Shown: positions 6,849 to 14,397 of the stretch, piece by piece
Layout: each line of letters opens with the position of its first letter
Numbering within the stretch: position 1 is the stretch's first letter
Source of the DNA: DAOTXR01 sp034435375
GTDB lineage: Bacteria > Chloroflexota > Anaerolineae > Aggregatilineales > UBA3940
Direction of reading: 5' to 3'
Assembly: GCA_034435375.1 (NCBI GenBank)
Contig: DAOTXR010000035.1
Span: 1-22,690 of the forward strand
DNA: 22,690 bases
Program-made: the position numbers and the translations under genes
The notes under the pieces: generated by a model
What the model was told of the DNA's origin: nothing
Seen by the model: only the letters and a program-made list of their open reading frames with translations
Databases searched by the model: none

Positions 6849-7193
6849 ATGACTTACTTTCCCTGGCTCGACACCTTTCCCGGCGCGGTCACGATCTGTG
6901 ACCGTGAGGGCGTCATCCTGGCCATGAACCAGGCCGCCTTGCGCGTCTTTGAGGCCGATGGCGGCGCACGGCTGATCGGCAGCAACCTCTTTGATTGCCA
7001 CCCTGAACCGGCCCGCGCCAAGCTCCAGCATCTGATCGAGACCCAGGGGACCAACGTCTACACCATCGAGAAACAGGGCGTCAAGAAGCTGATCTACCAA
7101 GCCCCGTGGTACGACGACACTGGCGCCTTCGGTGGGCTGATCGAGCTGTCGCTGGCGATCCCGTGGGAGATGCCACACTTCGTGCGCGACTGA
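6849..7193 (+). CDS. Single-PAS-domain protein
   Basis: A 114-aa soluble protein made almost entirely of one PAS fold. It runs from FPGAVTICDREGVILAMNQAALRVFE through LIGSNLFDCHPEP to YTIEKQGVKKLIYQAPWY and a last strand GGLIELSLAI. It ends MPHFVRD and has no output domain. Such proteins sense a ligand or redox state and act through a partner. Which ligand is bound is not evident; the single Cys (DCHPE) and nearby His are worth noting. The ATG at 6849 has GGAGG only four bases upstream, which is short but usable. It is divergent from the pyrophosphatase-like gene and shares its promoter region. Confidence 0.87.
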   Translation: MTYFPWLDTFPGAVTICDREGVILAMNQAALRVFEADGGARLIGSNLFDCHPEPARAKLQHLIETQGTNVYTIEKQGVKKLIYQAPWYDDTGAFGGLIELSLAIPWEMPHFVRD

Positions 7194-7358
7194 CGGGCCC
7201 AAAATAGGAAAGTCACCCCATTGCGCTGAGCTTACTTGTGTGGAACAATATAGCCATCCAGGGGAGCCTCCTGTCCCCATCGAGAGGCCAACTTCAGGCG
7301 AAGTGAAACTCTTGAGGGTTTCTATCCGTATTCAAACTGAACACAAGCGGTTTGTTTA

Positions 7359-7387
7359 TTGTCTGTTTAGAGGGTCGCATCTAGACT
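7359..7387 (+). promoter_or_regulatory. Possible promoter of the hypothetical gene at 7445
   Basis: TTGTCT (7359-7364), a 17-base spacer and TAGACT (7382-7387) each match consensus at 4/6. The start would be near 7394, about 50 bases before the ATG. The upstream part of this 250-base gap (7194-7358) shows nothing I recognise. Confidence 0.4.
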
Positions 7388-7444
7388 AAGGGCAGCTTTG
7401 GAATAGAGGAACGTCGGTATAGACTTTGGCCTGGAGGATACGTC

Positions 7445-7792
7445 ATGGTCATCAGCAAGCAGCTGTTTTTCCCATTCTTCGGGCTGCTAAAGTTGCGCCG
7501 CCAACGCGGCGAACGCTGGATGGAACTGGTAGATTGGGTCAGCGCCCTGCCTCGCAGCGATCCTCACGCCATTGCCTTCACCCTCACCATGAGACGGCTT
7601 AACCGGCAGACGGGCAGCAGGTGCAGCGATCCCTGGTGCGCCACCTGCGCGGCCCAGGCCGTCGAGAGGTTCGAAGGCAGCGAGCAAGAACTCCTGGCCC
7701 TTTACTGGCAGAATGTTGACGAAGTCAAGTACACCTTGAAGTCTATGCAGTCCCACTCTCGGGCGCGTCAGAGGCAGGCACGAGTGGCCTAG
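7445..7792 (+). CDS. Small hypothetical protein with a Cys-x4-Cys-x2-Cys motif
   Basis: I do not recognise this 115-aa protein. It begins with a hydrophobic stretch (LFFPFFGLLKL, 7-17), too short for a sure membrane span. A basic patch follows (RRQRGERW), then a helix-rich middle and CSDPWCATC (C60, C65, C68), which could bind zinc or iron with a fourth ligand elsewhere. The C-terminus is rich in Arg and Gln. Coding status is supported by a clear GGAGG seven bases before the ATG at 7445, a plausible promoter and a strong terminator right after the stop, which make it look like a single-gene unit. Confidence 0.7.
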   Translation: MVISKQLFFPFFGLLKLRRQRGERWMELVDWVSALPRSDPHAIAFTLTMRRLNRQTGSRCSDPWCATCAAQAVERFEGSEQELLALYWQNVDEVKYTLKSMQSHSRARQRQARVA

Positions 7793-7821
7793 CGGCACAG
7801 GCAGGTGACCATGTCCTCAGG

Positions 7822-7850
7822 GCGGCTGTCGCGGCGACAGCCGCTTTTGA
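7822..7850 (+). terminator. Intrinsic terminator after the hypothetical gene
   Basis: GCGGCTGTCG (7822-7831), loop CGG, and CGACAGCCGC (7835-7844) form a perfect 10-bp stem followed by TTTTGATT. It lies 30 bases after the stop at 7792. Confidence 0.85.
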
Positions 7851-8000
7851 TTCTAGAGGCTACCCCCTCAGGGCGTTCCGTTCTAGGCCCTCTTTCATTT
7901 GCACCCCGTCTGCATCAGAGTATGCTATTCCACACAGGTCGCTGCGCCCAGCTAGGGTAAGGGTGGAAGGGTACGATGAGTGGTGGTAAGGAGCGAGTCC

Positions 8001-9605
8001 GTGGAAGCCGATTATGTTCTTGATTACGATGTGATCTCCCAGGCGCGTGAGCACGACCTCTTCCTGCTGGCCCGCATTCGCGCTGAGCGGACGACAGACG
8101 GCCTCATCAAGCGGCCTCCTCTCAACCTGAGCGTCGTCCTGGACCGCAGCGGTTCGATGGAAGGGGACAAGCTGGCCTACGTCAAACAGGCCGCGCAGTT
8201 CCTGGTGCAACACCTGGGCGCGCAGGATCGCTTCAGCCTGGTGACCTACGATGACAACGTGCAAGTCGAGATTGCGCCGGGGCCAGTGGAGCACAAAGAT
8301 GCCTTCAACCTGAAAATCCGCCGAATTCACACCGGCGGCATGACCAATCTGAGCGGCGGCTGGCTCCAGGGCTGCCAGCTCGTCAGCGAAAATGCTGCTC
8401 AGCAGCAGGTTAACCGCGTGCTGCTGCTCACCGATGGGCTGGCCAACCGGGGCGTTACCGACCCCGACCGGCTGGCGGCCATGGCCCGCCAGAAGCGCGA
8501 TGAGGGCATCACGACCACGACGATGGGCGTCGGGATGGACTTCAACGAGGACCTGCTGCGGCGCATGGCCACTGAGGGCGGCGGATCTTTCTATTTCATC
8601 GACAACCCTGACCTGACCCCCAAGATTTTCTCCGACGAGCTGAAAGACCTGCTCAGCGTGGTCGGACAGAACCTGATCATCACCGTAACCCTGTCTGCCG
8701 ACGTGCAGGTGGTGCGCCAGCTTCACACTTACCCCTCCGAGGTCAATGGGCAGCAGATCATCTACCGGCTGGGCGACCTGTATGTGGACGAGATCAAGAT
8801 GCTGCTGCTCGAACTGCACATCCCCCGGCTGGAGACGCTGGGCCAGGTGGAGGTAGCCCGTCTGCGCTTCGAGTATGACGAGCTGGCCGCCGACAGCGCC
8901 ATCCACCGGGCGCTCGACCTGCCGATCGTCGTCAATGCCGTGGCTGCCGATGAGGCTGCACGGAGCGAGCCTAACCGCGAGGTGGTCAAGACAGCGCTGC
9001 TGCTGAGCGCCGCTCGCGCCCGCGAGGAGGCCATCCAATACGCTGACACCGGCGACTACGCCCACGCCAGCGAGACATTGCACCGTGCAGCCGAGGCCAT
9101 TGAGCAGAGCAACCTGGACGATGACGACCTTCAGCAGGAACATAACATGCTGCGCGAGGAAGCAGTGGATATGGAGATGGGGCCTGAGCGGTACGATGCC
9201 TACACCCGCAAGACGATCAGCACCCAGTCTTTTATGACCAGCCGCCTGGAACACTTCGCCGCCGAAAAGGCCGGGCTGCACGCCCGACGCAAGTCGGCGC
9301 GTGAGGCAGTGGAGCGCGGCGGCGATACGCCCAGCGAGATGCACTGGCAGAAGATCAAGACGCTCAACCTGAGCGGGGTGGACCTGGTGACGATCGGACG
9401 GGAAGACGACAATGACGTGGTGATCGAGCACGCTGGCGTGTCGGCCCATCACTGTGTCATCCGTCGCCGGGGAGATGATCTCCTGTTAGAGGACCTGAGC
9501 AGCACCAATGGGACATTCGCCAACGGAGGACGAGTGAAAGACCCCTTCCGGCTGAGCAGCGGAGACGTGGTGACGGTCGGACCGGTGCTGTTCCGCTTCA
9601 AGTAA
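8001..9605 (+). CDS. VWA domain and FHA domain protein
   Basis: A 534-aa, apparently cytoplasmic protein with no signal peptide or membrane span. A von Willebrand A domain (about 40-215) has the full metal-ion site: D48-x-S50-x-S52, T115 and D145. A middle beta-rich and helical region (about 220-430) resembles the C-terminal part of bacterial YfbK/ChlD-type VWA proteins. An FHA domain (466-534) carries the phosphothreonine-binding residues R467, S481, H484 and N503. The FHA end suggests that it recruits a phosphorylated partner, so a Ser/Thr kinase is expected, but none lies in this window. I chose GTG 8001 because AAGGAG lies seven bases upstream and the product starts like relatives. In-frame GTGs at 7980 and 7983 lack a good site. 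Confidence 0.9.
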   Translation: MEADYVLDYDVISQAREHDLFLLARIRAERTTDGLIKRPPLNLSVVLDRSGSMEGDKLAYVKQAAQFLVQHLGAQDRFSLVTYDDNVQVEIAPGPVEHKDAFNLKIRRIHTGGMTNLSGGWLQGCQLVSENAAQQQVNRVLLLTDGLANRGVTDPDRLAAMARQKRDEGITTTTMGVGMDFNEDLLRRMATEGGGSFYFIDNPDLTPKIFSDELKDLLSVVGQNLIITVTLSADVQVVRQLHTYPSEVNGQQIIYRLGDLYVDEIKMLLLELHIPRLETLGQVEVARLRFEYDELAADSAIHRALDLPIVVNAVAADEAARSEPNREVVKTALLLSAARAREEAIQYADTGDYAHASETLHRAAEAIEQSNLDDDDLQQEHNMLREEAVDMEMGPERYDAYTRKTISTQSFMTSRLEHFAAEKAGLHARRKSAREAVERGGDTPSEMHWQKIKTLNLSGVDLVTIGREDDNDVVIEHAGVSAHHCVIRRRGDDLLLEDLSSTNGTFANGGRVKDPFRLSSGDVVTVGPVLFRFK

Positions 9606-9770
9606 GGCGTCGACCTAGCCTGTGTCCCTCTCCTCTGGGATGGCTGCCACACGTGCGGTAGTCCAGGTCTCGCGCCAGCGATTGCCCGGACTGATCAGCG
9701 ACGCAATAGACGGATATTCAGGCCGCCTGTCAGCCGTCGTCCGAACGCATCGGCCTGGACCGCTGTGTGT

Positions 9771-9799
9771 TTGTATTGAGGGATAGCCACCAGTGTAAT
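9771..9799 (+). promoter_or_regulatory. Promoter of the GNAT-like gene
   Basis: TTGTAT (9771-9776), a 17-base spacer and TGTAAT (9794-9799) match consensus at 4/6 and 5/6. The expected start near 9806 gives a 45-base leader. The rest of the 245-base gap (9606-9770) shows nothing recognisable. Confidence 0.55.
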
Positions 9800-9850
9800 C
9801 GCGCCCACAGGCTGGCCAGTTCTGATCGCTACAACAAGTGAGGGAAAACT

Positions 9851-11014
9851 ATGAGCAGTGTCACTGTGCGCCAGGTCGCTACTGAGGCTGAGAACCAGGC
9901 TTTTCTGCGTATGCCCTGGAGCGTCTACAAGGACGACCCTCACTGGGTAGCCCCGTTGTGGCGTGAGCACGTGCGCTTCTTCGATCCCGCCTACAACGTC
10001 GAGCTTAAGCACATCGACTTTGAGCGGTTCGTCGCCTGGCGCGGCGACAGGCCAGTGGGGACGATCATCGCTCACATCAACCACGCCTACAACGACTTCC
10101 AGGAGACGAACGCTGGATGGTTCGGGCAGTTTGAGGTGTTGGAGGATGAGGAGGCGGCCCACGCCCTGCTGCGAACCGCCGAAAACTGGGTGAGGGAGCG
10201 GGGCGCGACCGTCCTGATGGGTTCGGCGACCTTCAGCACAAACAGCGAGATCGGGATGCTGATCGATGGCTTTGATGCGCCGCCGATGATCATGATGCCT
10301 CACGCACGCCCCTATTACCATCGCTTCGTCGAGAGTTATGGGGGCTTTGAGCCGGCGATGGACCTGTGGGCGTGGCAATTCAACGGCGACGATTGGGGGG
10401 GCAGAAAGGCCGACCGGCTGCCGCCCAAGCTGACGCGCGTGGTGGAGAAGATCAAGCAGCGCAAACACTTTACCCTGCGCAATCCCAACATGCGGCGCTT
10501 CAACGCCGAGGTCGAGCTGGTCAAGGCGATCTACAACCAGGCATGGGCCAAAAACTGGGGCTTCGTGCCAATGAACGACGAGGAGATCGACCACACCGCC
10601 GACAGCTTGCGCGACATCGTGGACCCGCACATCGCCTTTTTCGTTGAGGTAGAGGGGCGTGCGGTGGCTTTCGGGCTGCCGCTGCCCAACCTCTACGAGC
10701 CGCTGAGCAAGGTACGCTGCCAGCCGGGTGAACCCCACTGGTGGCAACTGCTGCGCCTGATCTGGCACTGGAAGGTGTTGGGCCAGGTGAGCAGCGTGCG
10801 AGTGTGGGGCCTGGGAGTACTAGAGGAATATCGTGCTTCAGGCGCAGATGCGTTACTATATTACGAGATGATCAAGGCCGGGCTGCCGCGCGGTTACCGC
10901 AACATCGAGATGTCGTGGATCCTGTCCACCAATGACATGATGAACCGCGCCGTTGCCACGCTCGGCGCAAAGATTTACAAGACCTACCGCATCTACCAGA
11001 AGGTGCTCGGTTGA
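9851..11014 (+). CDS. GNAT/YghO-like acetyltransferase-fold protein
   Basis: A 387-aa soluble protein like the YghO group, which has a GNAT fold in both halves. Recognisable segments are FLRMPWSVYKDDPHWVAPLW (18-37), a GRPVG-like strand (RGDRPVGTIIAHINHAYNDF, 64-83), GWFGQFE (89-95), a helix, and SATFSTNSEIGMLIDGFDAPPMIMMPH (125-151). A second GNAT-like part follows, with VWGLGVLEEYRASGADALLYYEM. The acceptor substrate is unknown and no member of this group that I know of has a settled activity. The ATG at 9851 has GAGGG eight bases upstream. The response regulator gene follows after about 70 bases and could be co-transcribed. Confidence 0.82.
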   Translation: MSSVTVRQVATEAENQAFLRMPWSVYKDDPHWVAPLWREHVRFFDPAYNVELKHIDFERFVAWRGDRPVGTIIAHINHAYNDFQETNAGWFGQFEVLEDEEAAHALLRTAENWVRERGATVLMGSATFSTNSEIGMLIDGFDAPPMIMMPHARPYYHRFVESYGGFEPAMDLWAWQFNGDDWGGRKADRLPPKLTRVVEKIKQRKHFTLRNPNMRRFNAEVELVKAIYNQAWAKNWGFVPMNDEEIDHTADSLRDIVDPHIAFFVEVEGRAVAFGLPLPNLYEPLSKVRCQPGEPHWWQLLRLIWHWKVLGQVSSVRVWGLGVLEEYRASGADALLYYEMIKAGLPRGYRNIEMSWILSTNDMMNRAVATLGAKIYKTYRIYQKVLG

Positions 11015-11084
11015 GGACAATAAGCCGTGTTACCTGGCCAGAAGACCTTCGTGATCGGCGCGGTGAAGCAGGGATAAGAGAGTG

Positions 11085-11513
11085 ATGACGGGAGGCACCA
11101 CCAGAATTCTGATCGTGGACGACGAGCGTGAGACCGTCAATCTGCTAAGCGCTTTCTTCAAACTGTTTGGCTTCGAGACCATGGGAGCGATGAACGGATC
11201 GGCGGGCCTGGCAGCCATTGCCGAGCATCATCCACAGATCGTCATTCTCGACCTGATGCTGCCCGACATGGACGGCTACGAAATCTGCCGTCAGGTCCGC
11301 GATCAGCCTGAGACGAAGGACTTGCCTGTGATTATCCTCTCGTCACGCACGGCCAGAGAGGACGTGAAACGCGCCTACGCGGTCGGAGCAACCCGCTACT
11401 TCAAAAAGCCCGTCAATCTGGACCTGTTGCTGGCCGAAGTACGTCAGCTTGCAACGACCGCAGTGCACACGCCGCCTCCCCAGGAAGTTCAGGAGGCAGA
11501 CGCCGCCGACTAG
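11085..11513 (+). CDS. Receiver-only response regulator (CheY-like)
   Basis: A 142-aa single receiver domain with no DNA-binding or enzymatic output. It has the acidic pair DDE at the end of the first strand, the phosphoacceptor Asp in VILDLMLPDMDGYE (residue 56), the Ser/Thr switch in IILSSRTA and the conserved Lys in YFKKPVN. A short Pro/Gln/Glu/Asp-rich tail of about 20 residues follows. It would relay phosphate or bind a target protein. The histidine kinase at 12527-13957 is a candidate partner, but it lies on the other strand with a gene between them. The start is ATG 11085; the GTG three bases upstream is an alternative, and the SD (AGGGA or AAGAGAG) is not decisive. Confidence 0.88.
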   Translation: MTGGTTRILIVDDERETVNLLSAFFKLFGFETMGAMNGSAGLAAIAEHHPQIVILDLMLPDMDGYEICRQVRDQPETKDLPVIILSSRTAREDVKRAYAVGATRYFKKPVNLDLLLAEVRQLATTAVHTPPPQEVQEADAAD

Positions 11514-11612
11514 CCAGTAAGCCGCCAGCCGTCAGCATTCACCGGTTTTGTTCGGCAAAACAGGCATGGCTGTCAAAGTAAAGCATCGAATCCAAAGACG
11601 AGGAGGCAGCCC

Positions 11613-12536
11613 ATATTTGACCTCGACGCCGTGACCGGCGCTTTCGGCTACAGCGGACGCTACATCGCACGGCGGTTGCTCGATGCAGGCCGCCGTGTCC
11701 TCACGCTCACTGGCCACCCCGACCGTCCTCATCCCTTTGGCAATCGGGTGCAGGCCATCCCCTTTCACTTCGATCAACCGGCCAAGCTGGCCCGCAGCCT
11801 GGAGGGGATCGACACGCTCTACAACACCTATTGGGTGCGCTTTTCGTACGGGCCAGCGACGTTTGACCGCGCCGTGGCCAACACTCGGACGCTGTTCGAG
11901 GCGGCCCGCCAGGCTGGTGTGCGGCGCGTGGTGCATGTGAGCATCACCAACCCATCCGAGTCGTCCCGGCTGCCGTACTTCCGAGGCAAGGCCCAGCTTG
12001 AGCGGGCGCTGACCGAGTCAGGGCTGTCTTATGCCATTCTACGCCCGACCGTGCTCTTCGGCGGCGACGCCCCCGCTGAGGACGTGCTGATCAACAACAT
12101 CGCCTGGCTGCTGCGGCGGCTGCCGGTTTTCGGCGTGATGGGAGACGGCAGCTACCAGCTCCAGCCCATCCATGTGGAAGACCTCGCTGCTCTGGCCGTC
12201 GAGGCGGGACAGCGATCCGAGAATGTCATCCTGGATGCGGTAGGGCCGGAAGTGTACTCCTTTGACGCGCTGGTGCGGCTGATCAAGCACAGCGTGGGCA
12301 GCCATGCCCTGATCGTCCATGTGCCCCCCCGCCTGGCATTGCTGGCGGCCCAGGGGATCGGGTTGGCAGTGGGCGACATGGTGCTGACGCGCGACGAAGC
12401 CGTGGGGTTGATGGCCGGGCTGCTGGTATCGCCCCACCCACCGACCGGGCGCACACGCCTCAGCGCGTGGCTAGAGGCCAACGCCAGTCGGCTGGGCGCC
12501 GTCTATGCGTCGGAGCTGGGGCGACACTACAGGTGA
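11613..12536 (+). CDS. NmrA-like / atypical SDR NAD(P)-binding protein with apparent ATA start
   Basis: A 307-aa Rossmann protein. The dinucleotide motif VTGAFGYSGRYIARRLL (residues 7-23) has G9, G12 and G15. NTYWVRFSYG, VRRVVHVSITNPSE, LPYFRGKAQLERAL and YAILRPTVLFGG are typical of the complex-I NDUFA9 / NmrA-like atypical SDR group. These bind NAD(P)(H), and many have non-classical catalytic sites. The start is the odd part. The first normal start in frame, GTG 11631, would delete the first beta strand (FDLDAV), which the fold needs. A strong AGGAGG (11601-11606) lies six bases before ATA 11613, which restores that strand. No ATG, GTG or TTG occurs in frame between the preceding stop (11511-11513) and 11631. 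If ATA is not used, the conservative CDS is 11631-12536. The 3' end overlaps the kinase stop by ten bases, tail to tail. Confidence 0.85.
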   Translation: MFDLDAVTGAFGYSGRYIARRLLDAGRRVLTLTGHPDRPHPFGNRVQAIPFHFDQPAKLARSLEGIDTLYNTYWVRFSYGPATFDRAVANTRTLFEAARQAGVRRVVHVSITNPSESSRLPYFRGKAQLERALTESGLSYAILRPTVLFGGDAPAEDVLINNIAWLLRRLPVFGVMGDGSYQLQPIHVEDLAALAVEAGQRSENVILDAVGPEVYSFDALVRLIKHSVGSHALIVHVPPRLALLAAQGIGLAVGDMVLTRDEAVGLMAGLLVSPHPPTGRTRLSAWLEANASRLGAVYASELGRHYR

Positions 12537-13957
12537 GAGTCGCCTAAGCTCCTCTTATCCACGGGCAACCACACCGCAAACACGGCACCACGGCCCGGCT
12601 TCCCCTCGCTGCTGACTTCGATCTGACCTCCGTGCTGCCCAACGATCTCACGCGCAATGGCCAGACCCAGGCCAGTGCCTGGAATGCCCGACATGTGCCC
12701 TACTCGACCCCGGAAGAATCGTTCCCACACCAGGGCCAGCTCCTCCGGTGGAATGCCCGGCCCAGTATCGCTCACACTGAAACCGACCCACAGGGAGCCT
12801 TCGGCCTGACGTGTGTGCGTCCGCACCACAATCTGGCCACCGTGCGGGGTATAGTTGAGGGCATTGGTGAGTAGAATGCTCAGCGTGCGCTCGATCTGCT
12901 CACGGTCGGCCCTCACTTTGGGCAAGCCAGCCTCTGTCTCAAGGCGCAGCGCCAGCCCGCGCCCCTCGGCCAGCACTGTGCGATCCATCACGTACAGCCC
13001 GACCAGCGTGTTGAGGTCCACCAGCGGCCAGGGCGGCGCAGTCGGACGCCGTTCGATGCCCGACATGTACAACAAGTCTTCGACGATGTGGTGCAGTCGG
13101 TTTGTCTCACGTTCCAACGTGGCGATGTAAGCCGCCGACCGCTCAGGGCGCAACTTCAGCAAAGTGTGATAAATTCGCAGGCTGGCAATGGGCGTGCGCA
13201 GCTCGTGCGACACGTTGGCAATGAACTCATCTTTCAGGTGATCCAGCTCGCGCAGGTGGCGGTTGGCCTCTTCCAGGGCGGCAGTGCGTTCGGTCACCCG
13301 CTGCTCAAGCTCGGCGGTATGATGCTGCATATCCTCCACCAGCCGGGCCTGCGCCAGGGCAATGGCCATCAAGTCGGCCACCTCGCGCAGCGTCTCGAGC
13401 TGCGCCTCATCCGGAGCAGATTGGACCCCCAACCCCAGGCAACCCAACAACTCCTGCCGGGCGATGAGAGGCGCAGCGGCTATGACCTCCAGTTCCACAC
13501 TCTGTAGAACCTGGACGACGGGAGGGGCCTGCATGAGCCTGCCAGCCTCTACGACATAGACTTCACTCCGGCGCAACGTCTCCAGCGCTTCGCTGGCTAC
13601 CTCGAACGCCTCCAGTGGGAAGGATGCCCCGGCGGGCACGACCTGCGCTCCCACGGCATCGACTGCAAATACCGTGGCTGCCTGCTGCGCCGGGTCAAAC
13701 GTCACGAAAGCGACCATCTGGCACGGCACCAGCGCCTGGATGTGGCTCAGGGCAGCCCCGGCAATCGTCTCAAGCGAGCGAGCTTCCAGGATGGCCCGGT
13801 CGATCTCGCGCAGAATGCTCAGACGGCTGGCGACCTGCTTCAGCGCCTCCTCAGCCCGGCGGCGATCTGCCTCAGCCTGCTGCAACGCTTCCACGCGCTG
13901 TCGCAGCATCTGAAGCTCTTGGAGCAGTTGATCCTGTGAGAGTGGGCGATCGTCCAT
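12527..13957 (-). CDS. GAF-domain sensor histidine kinase
   Basis: A 476-aa kinase without membrane segments, so probably cytoplasmic. An N-terminal coiled coil (about 7-45) is followed by a GAF-like sensor domain (about 47-205) and a second coiled coil (207-240). The HisKA box is FIANVSHELRTPIASL with phosphoacceptor H251. The HATPase domain has the N box at N365, G1 DTGPG (397-401), an F box (WERFFRG) and G2 GTGLGLAI (427-434). The input signal is unknown. The ATG at 13957 has AAAGGTG three bases upstream and gives a soluble N-terminus; the frame is open to 14026, but that extension has no site. No response regulator is adjacent on the same strand. The receiver at 11085 or an unlinked regulator must serve it. 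Confidence 0.92.
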   Translation of the reverse strand: MDDRPLSQDQLLQELQMLRQRVEALQQAEADRRRAEEALKQVASRLSILREIDRAILEARSLETIAGAALSHIQALVPCQMVAFVTFDPAQQAATVFAVDAVGAQVVPAGASFPLEAFEVASEALETLRRSEVYVVEAGRLMQAPPVVQVLQSVELEVIAAAPLIARQELLGCLGLGVQSAPDEAQLETLREVADLMAIALAQARLVEDMQHHTAELEQRVTERTAALEEANRHLRELDHLKDEFIANVSHELRTPIASLRIYHTLLKLRPERSAAYIATLERETNRLHHIVEDLLYMSGIERRPTAPPWPLVDLNTLVGLYVMDRTVLAEGRGLALRLETEAGLPKVRADREQIERTLSILLTNALNYTPHGGQIVVRTHTRQAEGSLWVGFSVSDTGPGIPPEELALVWERFFRGRVGHMSGIPGTGLGLAIAREIVGQHGGQIEVSSEGKPGRGAVFAVWLPVDKRSLGDSHL

Positions 13958-14075
13958 TAACACCTTTGTCCTGGTGATGCAGATAAAGATCAGGGACAGA
14001 CGCCAGGAGCAGGCATGCAGCAGCATCCGTCAGCACAGAATGGGGCGGCCAGCCGGAGAAAGTAATACAGCGAGT

Positions 14076-14105
14076 TGACTCACACTTCACAATGTGATAG
14101 AGTCA
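14076..14105. promoter_or_regulatory. Nested dyad upstream of the histidine kinase gene
   Basis: TCACA-A-TGTGA (14087-14097) lies within an outer pair TGACTC (14076-14081) and GAGTCA (14100-14105). The centres differ by about 1.5 bases. It sits about 120 bases before the kinase ATG. A second TTCACA occurs at 14113-14118. It could be a transcription factor site; none is assigned. Confidence 0.45.
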
Positions 14106-14319
14106 GCATAGTTTCACAGTTTGGCCCATTGACCGCACATGGGGCCAGCCTAGACGTCACCCACAGCCTGCCAAGCGAATCTGGGTGGCGTCTTGTCTTT
14201 CCGGTTTCCCAGCCCCGATACACTCATTCTAACACTTCTTTCCGGGCCAGGAGGGGCACTGTGCGCCTTTCCAGGTTTTTGTAACGACTCCGTAACCCGC
14301 AATGGCCCCGGAGATAGTA

Positions 14320-14352
14320 CCGACGGGCTATTCACCTGGAATAGCCCGTCGG
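14320..14352 (-). terminator. Perfect 13-bp hairpin downstream of the HtrA gene
   Basis: The arms 14320-14332 (CCGACGGGCTATT) and 14340-14352 pair perfectly around a 7-base loop, 46 bases after the HtrA stop. On the minus strand it is followed by TACTATCTCC, with few Ts. It may therefore end transcription inefficiently or mainly protect the mRNA 3' end. Confidence 0.6.
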
Positions 14353-14397
14353 CAGCAGGGTTCGCAGCAGAACTCAGTCCTCTTTTGTGCAAAGCCC

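Larger units (their letters stand above)
13958..14397. other. 440-base non-coding spacer upstream of the histidine kinase
   Basis: I see no convincing gene here: short frames lack SD sites and motifs. What it holds, from right to left on the minus strand: the HtrA downstream hairpin (14320-14352), a direct repeat GTAAC with 11-base period (14281-14285 and 14292-14296), a possible extended -10 TGTTAGAAT (14234-14226, minus), and a nested dyad around 14076-14105. The spacer is long compared with other gaps in the window. Its dyads suggest a regulated leader of about 260 bases for the kinase gene, or a small RNA. Confidence 0.55.

Noticed and set aside
7235..7940. TGTGTGGAA near 7239 mirrored by TTCCACACA near 7928, around the small hypothetical gene
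   Set aside because: Only nine bases match over 700 bases, with indels beyond; this is expected by chance and there are no other signs of an element.
7860..9452. 530-codon minus-strand frame opposite the VWA-FHA gene
   Set aside because: Every VWA and FHA residue is intact on the plus strand; the reverse frame has no recognisable domain.
11085..12536. Response regulator and NmrA-like protein as one readthrough fusion
   Set aside because: They share a frame separated by TAG, but the 99-base spacer reads as non-coding and has its own AGGAGG. Two genes are more likely.
14087..14097. TCACAATGTGA considered as a CRP/FNR site
   Set aside because: The half-sites are in the reverse arrangement (TCACA then TGTGA) with a 1-base centre, unlike TGTGA-N6-TCACA, so no such regulator is assigned.
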